Below, piece by piece: positions 1-6,700 of a stretch of 14,065 nucleotides of DNA (position 1 is its first letter; each line of letters opens with the position of its first letter). The DNA is from an uncultured Oscillospiraceae bacterium (GTDB lineage Bacteria; Bacillota; Clostridia; Oscillospirales; Ruminococcaceae), in contig USOZ01000021.1 of NCBI GenBank assembly GCA_900556525.1, forward strand, positions 1-14,065. The letters run 5' to 3'. The notes under the pieces were generated by a model. The model was not told where the DNA came from and made no database searches. It saw nothing but the letters and a program-made list of their open reading frames with translations. Position numbers and translations under genes: made by a program.

Positions 1-20
1 ATCCACTCTTCAAGCTGAAT

Positions 21-515
21 TTACAGACCGAACACAAGGTCGTCGCCGTCCAATTCATCAAGTTTTTTGAACCCAAGCGAAATATACAGGGATTGAGCCT
101 TTTTGTTGCACTCCTCCGTTGCCAGCTTAATCTGCTTTTGTGGGTCAACCGCCTTCAGTATATCTATGGCAAGCTGTGCGGCGGCTTTTCCATAGCCCTT
201 TCCTTGCTGCTCTGCATCAATAAAGTAGCTCCACGAATGGGCGTCACCGCCACCCAGCCATTCGTTCAGATTGATAAAGCCGATAGGCTTATCATTTTCA
301 TTATAAATAATGCATGGGTAGTTATCGTCCCTGAACAAATATGCTCTACCAACAGAAAACCATGCGGGGTTAACAAGTTCCTTTTGTTCTTCCGTCAACC
401 GACAGTCATATGTCGCATATATCAGGTCATCCATTGTTAAAAGCGGCTTAATTTTTACACGTCCATTCCGCCAACACTCGCCGGAAAGCTTTTCAAGCTT
501 TTCACGCAGCGACAT
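21..515 (-). CDS. GNAT family N-acetyltransferase
   Basis: A 164-residue protein, normal length for a single-domain GNAT enzyme, which moves an acetyl group from acetyl-CoA to an amine. The acetyl-CoA pyrophosphate-binding motif A is visible as QQGKGYGKAA (about residues 103-112), preceded by the beta-strand WSYFIDA. The C-terminal motif B reads NKKAQSLYISLGFKKL, the usual helix and strand of the family. The layout resembles small polyamine/diamine acetyltransferases (Blt/SpeG-like), but the substrate cannot be read from sequence. The start at 515 is supported by a GGGGTGA ribosome-binding site at 521-527, six bases upstream. The gene lies 20 bases downstream of the truncated YcxB-like gene on the same strand, so the two were probably co-transcribed; that promoter is now lost with the upstream gene's 5' end. 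Only 20 bases follow the stop codon, so its terminator is not visible. Confidence 0.88.
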   Translation of the reverse strand: MSLREKLEKLSGECWRNGRVKIKPLLTMDDLIYATYDCRLTEEQKELVNPAWFSVGRAYLFRDDNYPCIIYNENDKPIGFINLNEWLGGGDAHSWSYFIDAEQQGKGYGKAAAQLAIDILKAVDPQKQIKLATEECNKKAQSLYISLGFKKLDELDGDDLVFGL

Positions 516-535
516 AAAATCACCCCAATCAAATT

Positions 536-805
536 TTATAATGCCTCCGCACCGATTTTTCCACAGATATATGCGGCAAATTCGCCCGCATCTCCGGAAG
601 CTAAATCACACTTTTGTAAAAGCAGTGCCTTTTCATTATCATAAATAAGCAGCCACAGATGCTCTTCTTCAAAAATTTCATTTATGCCTTCATATGGAAT
701 TTTTTGCTCCTCGCCACAGGCAAAAACAGTCATTCCGTAGTCATCAAAAACCACCTTGACCGGATTTTTCTCAAAGTCGGCGGCACTCAGCTTTTCAGCA
801 ACGTT
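536..805 (-). pseudogene. YcxB-like protein, C-terminal part only (5' end lost)
   Basis: The frame ends at TAA (536-538). It is open upstream past a possible GTG at 752-754 as far as a TGA at 806-808, giving about 89 codons. The readable protein contains EKNPVKVVFDDYGM, then IPYEGINEIFEEEH and ALLLQKCDL, the pattern of the YcxB-like C-terminal domain (a small beta-rich domain at the cytoplasmic end of a membrane protein). Family members normally have an N-terminal part with two membrane helices, which is absent here. Coding similarity continues upstream of the GTG (AEKLSAADFEKNP), so the GTG is not a convincing native start and has no clear ribosome-binding site. The loss coincides with the change to plus-strand adhesin-like sequence near 795-808. 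I read it as a gene cut by a rearrangement or by a chimeric join. The family assignment rests on pattern recognition only. Confidence 0.6.
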
Positions 806-808
806 TCA
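790..808. other. Rearrangement or chimera junction
   Basis: To the left, the minus strand reads as YcxB-like coding up to about base 799. To the right, the plus strand reads as glycine-rich adhesin coding from about base 800 (NVSNITVSGGVVTAKGG). Neither gene has its proper 5' end here. The plus-strand frame happens to stay open leftward to an ATG at 659, but the 47 or so codons before the junction are the antisense of the YcxB-like gene and carry no signal peptide or ribosome-binding site. No target-site duplication, transposon end or integrase site is visible. Confidence 0.6.
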
Positions 809-3018
809 AACATAACGGTTTCAGGCGGCGTCGTTACCGCAAAGGGCGGCAGCGAAAATTCATTCGGTATCGGCGGCGATTATGCTTACGTCTCAACCTG
901 CACAGGACTCAAAGTAACGGGCGGCTCGGTAAAATCCACCTTTACGGTCACTCCGACAGACGAAAGCGGAAATCCCGTTTATCCTATGATAATCCCGAAC
1001 CCGAACGGTGCGGACGTGTACATTGACGGCGTGAAATATTCCGCAGCGAATCACTCCGCTCTCGACGGCGATACAAGTCTTTACGCTTATCTTACAAAAG
1101 ACGAACACACCGTAACCGTAGGCGGAATCCCCGTTTATCTTGCGGAAATTCCGAATTCGGACGGCGCGGATGTGTACATTGACGGCGTGAAATATTCTGC
1201 CTCGGCGAACCGCTCCGTCTACGACAGCGACACAAACCTTTACGTTTATCTGACAGGTGACGACCACGCTGTTACCATAAACGAAAGCACAAAGATTTAC
1301 GTCTTTGAAAATTCGGCTTTTGAAGAAATGAACGTATATTTCGCGCCCGAATTCGGCATTATCCCCACGGAAGACGGCATGACATGGGATGGTGACACCA
1401 AAACGCTTACCCTTGATAATGCTACGGTAGCAACATACAGCAATACAGCCGATGTTGAAAAAGTTGATATATTCTTCCTGATTCCCGCAGATACAACTAT
1501 TGTCTGCAAGGGCGAAAACGCCATTCGTTTCAACGATCATACAGATGGATTAACGGGCTGTTCGATAAAGTGCAAAGGCAACCTTACCATTGTCGGCGAA
1601 AGTTCTGTCAATGATAAGCTTGACGCAAACAACTCCTTAAACAATGTAAGCACTTACCATACCGCATATAACATTATTTCCTGCGCAGGAACGCTTGAAG
1701 TCCGCTCCTGCAAATTAAGCGTATTTTCAGAAGCGCTCGCTGTTTCGGCTGATAATATAGTTATAAGCGGCGACGGGTACATGATGGCGCAAAGCGCAGA
1801 CAAAACGGCTCTTTCCATTCCGAACGGCATTGTAATCGACAATGACGCGGCGATCAACATTAAGGCGGAAACAGAAAATACTGACGAGTTATTTGTCGGA
1901 GACATTACCTGTGCAGCCGAAAACTGTGACGTCAGTAAAATATACAATAGTACAGCCAGCCTGCTGGCATTTACTCAGGCGAACATAGTTATTGAAAACG
2001 GCGCAATAAGCGGAAAAACGAGCAAAAACTTCTCCTCTGATATTACCGCAGCGGTTTACGGCGCGGATATAGCCACTTCCGTTACCGCAGGCAGCGACGC
2101 TTCCGACTTTTTCGAGGCGCTTCCCGACGGTCTGAGCGCTTCGGTAAAGAGCGTTTCGGGCAACACCGTAACATTTACCGTTTCGGGAATTCCTTCGGCG
2201 ATAGCAAGCGGCGAATATGAACTTAACGCAGTAAAATTCATTGAAAACTTTGGTACTTTGAATTATCTGTACTATGAAGAATATTTAAAACAATACAAGG
2301 ATACCGCGAGCGAAGAAATACTTGCACAGCTTGAAGCAGACCTTAAAGTTTGGAAAGAATCCTCCTATACGGTATCCGGCGATACGTCTTTTAATATAGA
2401 AGACGGCAGAGATTTTATAATTACAGGACGTCTCAGAGATGTTGTCGAGGGCGAGGATTATACATACGAAAACGGTGTCCTCAAAATTTTAACAAATGCC
2501 TATGTAACTATAAAGAACAGAGATCCCGACGTTCCGACGACGGACCGTATCGAAGTAGAAACAAACATAAACGTTCCGAACAGGGATATGTTCAACATAG
2601 CCCTTGCGGGAGTAAATATCGACGTTTCGGATATTGATGACACGGCGGCGATCGGAATACTTTCCGATTTTACAGGCGGCTCCATTACCGCCAACGAAAA
2701 TACCGTAAATATATTAAAGAGCGGTAAGAACCGCGCAGGCATAAACGCCGCGCCCAACTCAGGTTCGCTTAATATATACTGCTACGGCGATCTCCGCTGC
2801 TACGGCGGAGAAAACGGCGCAGGTATAGGAAGCGGAAACGGCTTACAGCACCCTCGCCTCATTATCGAAAGCAGCTCTCTCATGGGTAAACTAACTGCTG
2901 TCGGCGGAAAGTATGCGGCAGGTATCGGCGGCAGCACAGGCAGCTATCCTAACGAGATACTCATCTCAGGAATCAACATAAACGCAATAGCGGGCGAGCA
3001 GGCTGCGGTGAATGTAAG
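800..3018 (+). pseudogene. Large glycine-rich surface/adhesin-like protein, fragment lacking both ends
   Basis: About 740 codons of plus-strand coding without a native start. The order of modules is: a GIGG-type beta-repeat tail (about 800-960: NITVSGGVV, FGIGGD); two tandem 'ADVYIDGVKYS...LYxYLT' units (about 990-1310); a strand-rich domain with WDGDTKTLTLDNATV (about 1386-1430), of the type seen in bacterial carbohydrate-binding or adhesin repeats; a long beta-rich stretch; and a second glycine-rich block (AGIGSG near 2820, AGIGG near 2925). By the first round of modules, another YID unit should come next; one is present from 3010 but on the opposite strand. The plus-strand frame runs to a TAG at 3089-3091, but codons after about 3018 are antisense to that inverted unit. 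It looks like part of an extracellular repeat protein of a gut Clostridium relative. Its function is not identifiable; binding to polysaccharide or host glycans is a guess from module style. Confidence 0.6.
1010..1321 (+). repeat. Two tandem 156-bp copies of the YIDG unit
   Basis: The word ADVYIDGVKYSA is encoded twice, 156 bases (52 codons) apart. The DNA is identical over 25 bases beginning at about 1016 and again at about 1172. Each copy continues with a DT-x-LY-x-YLT-x-D-x-H-x-V core. A diverged third copy occurs on the minus strand at 3010-3222. Confidence 0.75.
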
Positions 3019-3222
3019 CGTATCGGGGTCAAAGACATATTTCGTGGTCTTTGTTCCTATTTTTACAGTGTGGTCCTCGCCCGTAACGTAGGGATAAAGA
3101 TTGGTATCGCCGAAAACTTCGTGGTTTTTCATCGCAAGCGCCGCGTCGTCGATATATACCGTTTCGCCGTTCGGATTGCTGAGTTCAAGCAGATAAAGCG
3201 TTTCGACCGCGTTCTGACATTC
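3010..3222 (-). pseudogene. Inverted YID-unit fragment of the same surface-protein family
   Basis: Read on the minus strand, this segment encodes NAVETLYLLELSNPNGETV, YIDD, then DTNLYPYVTGEDHTV and TTKYVFDPDTLTF. It is clearly the same module as the two plus-strand units at 1010-1321, which have the same YID, DTNLY-x-Y-x-TG-x-DH and YVF landmarks in the same order. The plus-strand reading of the same bases has no such pattern, so the minus strand is the coding one. Beyond both ends the minus-strand frame turns into antisense of the neighbouring plus-strand genes. An ATG at 3130-3132 lies inside the module and is not a real start. The segment cannot be expressed as a gene as it stands. Confidence 0.65.
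3010..3222. repeat. Short inverted repeats bounding the inverted segment
   Basis: GAATGTAAG at 3010-3018 faces CTGACATTC at 3214-3222; reversed, the second reads GAATGTCAG, matching 8 of 9. The enclosed segment is 195 bases. The positions coincide with where coding sense changes strand on each side. If the segment were flipped at these repeats, the YID unit would join the downstream FnIII tail in frame (DPDTLTFANDEW) but would be out of frame with the upstream glycine-rich part. Nine bases with one mismatch can occur by chance. Confidence 0.4.
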
Positions 3223-3537
3223 GCAAACGACGAATGGAGCATAGCTTCGGCAGTCGTAACCGCCACCCCGAAAGCAAGCGTAATTCCCCAGAACGTTAAG
3301 GCAACGGCGGGCGACAAGAAGATAACACTCACATGGAGCGCAGTCGAAAACGCAGCGCAGTACCGCGTTCAGCGCCTTGTCGGCTCGACATGGACAACCG
3401 TTGCAACTCCTACGGCAACAAGCTGCACAAACGGCGGTCTTACCAACGGCGAAACCTACAGCTACCGCGTTTTGGCACTTGTTGACGGCAAGTGGAACGG
3501 CGCTTCGGCAGTCGTTAAGGCTACTCCGAAAGCATAA
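3211..3537 (+). pseudogene. Fibronectin type III tail of a surface protein, 5' end missing
   Basis: From about 3211 the plus strand encodes the last strand of one FnIII domain (ANDEWSIASAVVTATPKA). A complete FnIII domain follows, starting IPQNVKATAGDKK near 3283, with WSAVENAAQYRVQRL and YSYRVLALVDGKW, ending ATPKA then TAA at 3535-3537. The tail ends in the same way as the intact convergent protein (…SATPKA), so it was probably the C-terminus of a related secreted protein. Its frame is one base away from that of the glycine-rich fragment upstream, so the two would not form one open frame even after flipping the intervening inverted segment. There is no start codon, ribosome-binding site or signal peptide. 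Confidence 0.7.
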
Positions 3538-3712
3538 CCTAATACTAATTTCTAATCAATATTAGGCAAAAATTCTCGTATAACCCATATATGCAAAGAT
3601 TATACTCGATTTTTTGTATAGTTTTTAATTGGTGCTGGGTATAAATTCAAAAAGGTCTGCGGCGTTTTATTGGCGATTAGCCTTAAGCGCTGCGAACCTT
3701 TTTTATATGCAG
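3538..3712. other. AT-rich intergenic stretch between convergent genes
   Basis: No gene is visible. The only structure seen is a weak 7-bp stem (CCTAATA at 3538-3544 with TATTAGG at 3560-3566, long loop) directly after the FnIII-tail stop. Five A bases follow, not T, so it is a poor terminator on the plus strand. Confidence 0.5.
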
Positions 3713-3750
3713 AAAACCTCTCCGTATCGGATACGGAGAGGTCCTGTTTT
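3713..3750. terminator. Bidirectional rho-independent terminator
   Basis: A 25-base perfect palindrome around one central base (3717-3741; arms CCTCTCCGTAT and ATACGGAGAGG) forms an 11-bp stem with a 3-base loop. On the minus strand it is followed by TTTT (3713-3716); on the plus strand TCCTG comes first and then TTTTT. It sits 26 bases after the stop of the 1685-residue gene and serves as its terminator. It could also stop transcription arriving from the plus-strand remnant. Confidence 0.88.
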
Positions 3751-3766
3751 TATTGGGTTATGCGGC

Positions 3767-6700
3767 TTATGCCTTGGGTGTTGCGGAAACCGCCGCCGAA
3801 GCAGACGTCCACTTGCCGTTCACATAAGCAAGTACGCGATAGCTGTATGCCGTGCCGTTTGTAAGACCTGTGTTGGTGTAGCTCGTCGAAGTTACATTTG
3901 CTACAGTGCCCCATTTCGAATTGTTAAGGCGCTGAACGCGGTACTGAGTTGCGCCCGAAAATGCCGACCATGTTATCGTAACTTTCTTATCGCCTGCCGT
4001 TGCCTTTACATTCTGCGGTACGGAAACTGCCGCGGGCTTAGCGGAAACTGCCGCCGAAGCGCTGCTCCACTTTCCGTCCACAAGCGCCAGAACGCGGTAA
4101 GAATAGCTTGCGCCGTTTGTAAGACCTGTGTTGGTGTTGCTCGTCGAAGTTACATTTGCTACAGTACCCCATGTCGAGTTGTTAAGGCGCTGTACGCGGT
4201 ACTGCGTTGCATTTTCAACAGCGCTCCATGTGATAGTTATCTGCTTATCGCCTGCGGTAGCCTTTACGTTCTGCGGGATAGTACCTGCCTTGGGCGCTGC
4301 GGAAACAGCTTCCGAAACAACTCCCCATGTCGTGCCGTCGCTTGCAAGTACGCGGTAGCTGTATGTCTGACCGTTGACTAAGCCTGTGTTCGTGTAGCTT
4401 GTCGAGGACGTTGTCGCAACAGTTCCCCACGATGTACCGTTAAGTCTCTGAACGCGGTACTGGACTGCTCCGTCGAGCTTATCCCATGTAACGGTTATCT
4501 GCTTATCGCCTGCCGCTGCCTTTAAATTCGAGGGTGCGGGCAGCTTAGCTCTCGGCGAAGCCGTAATGGTATTGCTTTCGTCGACATACTCGGTTTCGTT
4601 CATTACAACGCCTATTGCGAATGTATATTCCTTGTCGTTTTCAAGGTCGGTTACTGTAACGCTGTTTGTTTCGGACGTGCTGCAGTATATGCGTTCGCCG
4701 TCCTGAATAATGTATGCTTTATAGCTTACGCCGGAAAAATCGACCGCGTCCCATATGAGGGTAAGGGTCTTATCGCCCGCTGTCGCCTTGAGGTTCTTTA
4801 CCGACTGCGGATTGATAATATACAGCGTGTTGAGTTCGCCGCCGCGCATTTTTTCGTTTACTGCGCGGAGTTTTCCGTCCTCGGTCTCCTCCTTGCGGGA
4901 TTCGACAAACGCGCCGATCTCTGCGATCTTATAACCGTCGGTATCGCTCTCGTCGATCATATCCGTATAAGAGGTCGCCGCCGTATTGAAACCGAAACTG
5001 TTGTCTGTAAATCTCCAAACGTCATCGCTGTCCTCTTTCTCGAGAACAAAGTAGAACTTAACCGTATAATCCTCTGCGGAATAACCCTCGGTATCGCTCG
5101 TGAACGTGATCTTATCGGTCGATAAGGTCTTATAGGCTTTCTTAAATTCGGCAAGCGTCATTCCGACATACTCGCCCGAAAATTCATCTGCGGGCATTGA
5201 TGCGTGAGCGCACGCGCCGTCAGTATTGTCGTCCTGCTGATAGCTTGCGTAGACCTGCTTATAAGGATTTATGACAACTTTTGCAGCCGCGCGGGTATCT
5301 TCCTTAAATTCAAGTACAATTAAGGAATTTTCGGGGAGTGAACGGATAATTTCGCTTACCGCGCCGTTTTCTCCGTTCTTCGCCTCAACGACAACTTTTA
5401 CCGAAGTGACTTTATAATCATCTTTACCTTCAAGAATTGAATAATACGTTGAGAAATTAAGCGTGAAATCCTCGTCAAGCGCGTTATTATACCAGTTGAG
5501 CCACCGGGTATCGGTTCCCTCGTCGTTATCGACTATAACTTCGATACGATAGTTATATGCGTCAGCCTTTGCGCCGACGGAATCCGCAAAATATCCCGGA
5601 GCCTTGATAGAAACCGACTTATAATCGGCAAGAAGTTCGGAAACCGTTTTTCCGATAATTTTGCAGCCGCTGTATTCATAGTCCGCTCTTGCGGTCATTC
5701 CGCCTGCGTTTTCATCGTTTCTTGTGTACATATACGCCGTCGAAGCGATAGGCTCAAGTTCAACGTTTTTGCGCGTATCCTCGCGGAATTCAAGCGTAAT
5801 ATGGCTTCCGTCGGAAAGACCGCGGATAGCTTCGCTTACCGCATGGCTCTTTCCTGTGCTTTCGTCATATTCCGTTTTGGGCTCTATGACGATCATAACT
5901 CTGTTTATAACATAATCGTCAAGAGCGCACGAGGAAATATTCTTTCCGTCAGCGCTGAAGCTGTCAACGCGGAATGTTCCGTCAGAAGTCAGCGCAGCGG
6001 TCTCGTCTGCGAAAATTTCCTTTTCGCTTCCATCAGACGGGTCTGTAGCTATAAACCTTACCTTATAGGTAAATGCGTCTGCGCCCGCGTTTACGGAATC
6101 ACCGTAATACGACTGCGCCGCAGCGTTAAGCGTTTTGTATTTTTCGCGGAGATCCTTTATAGTTGTCTTTCCGCTTTCGATTCCGTCAACATCAACAGCA
6201 ACGCTCGCGCTTGCCAGCGCGCCTTCAAGCCAACTGTCGTCCGTGAAAACATACATCTCTGTAGATTTTTCGGAAATCGCAGGAACGCTGAGTTCGCCGC
6301 GCGTATCCTCGCGGAATTCAAGCGTAATACTGCTTCCGTCGGAGAGACCTCGGATAGCTTCGCTTACCGCATGATGTTTGTCCGTGCTTTCGTCATATTC
6401 CGCAGCGGTTTCTATGTTAAGTTCAACTCTTTCTATAACGCAAGAGTCCAGAGCACCCGAAGAAATGGTTTGACCGTCGCTATCGTAGTCGTCGATGCGG
6501 AATACTCCGTCAGAAGTCAGGGCAGCTCTGTTGCTGGGGTAGATGTGCTTTTCGTTTCCGTCGGTGGGGTCGGTCGTTATCAGCTTCACATAGTGAACAA
6601 ACGCGTCTGCGCCCGCGTTTACGGAATCACCGTAATACGACTGCGCCGCAGCGTTGAACGCCTTATATTTTTCGCGGAGATCCTTTATAGTTGTCTTTCC

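Noticed and set aside
659..799. N-terminal extension of the plus-strand adhesin frame from an ATG at 659
   Set aside because: These codons are the antisense of the YcxB-like gene, with no ribosome-binding site or true signal peptide; the frame is open only by chance.
3070..3210. N-terminal part of a plus-strand frame leading into the FnIII tail
   Set aside because: It is antisense to the inverted YID module, which has the recognisable motifs; the start has no ribosome-binding site.
3629..4381. Cys/Arg-rich plus-strand frame of 250 codons
   Set aside because: Antisense of the FnIII repeats and spans the terminator; the apparent repeats are those of the opposite strand.
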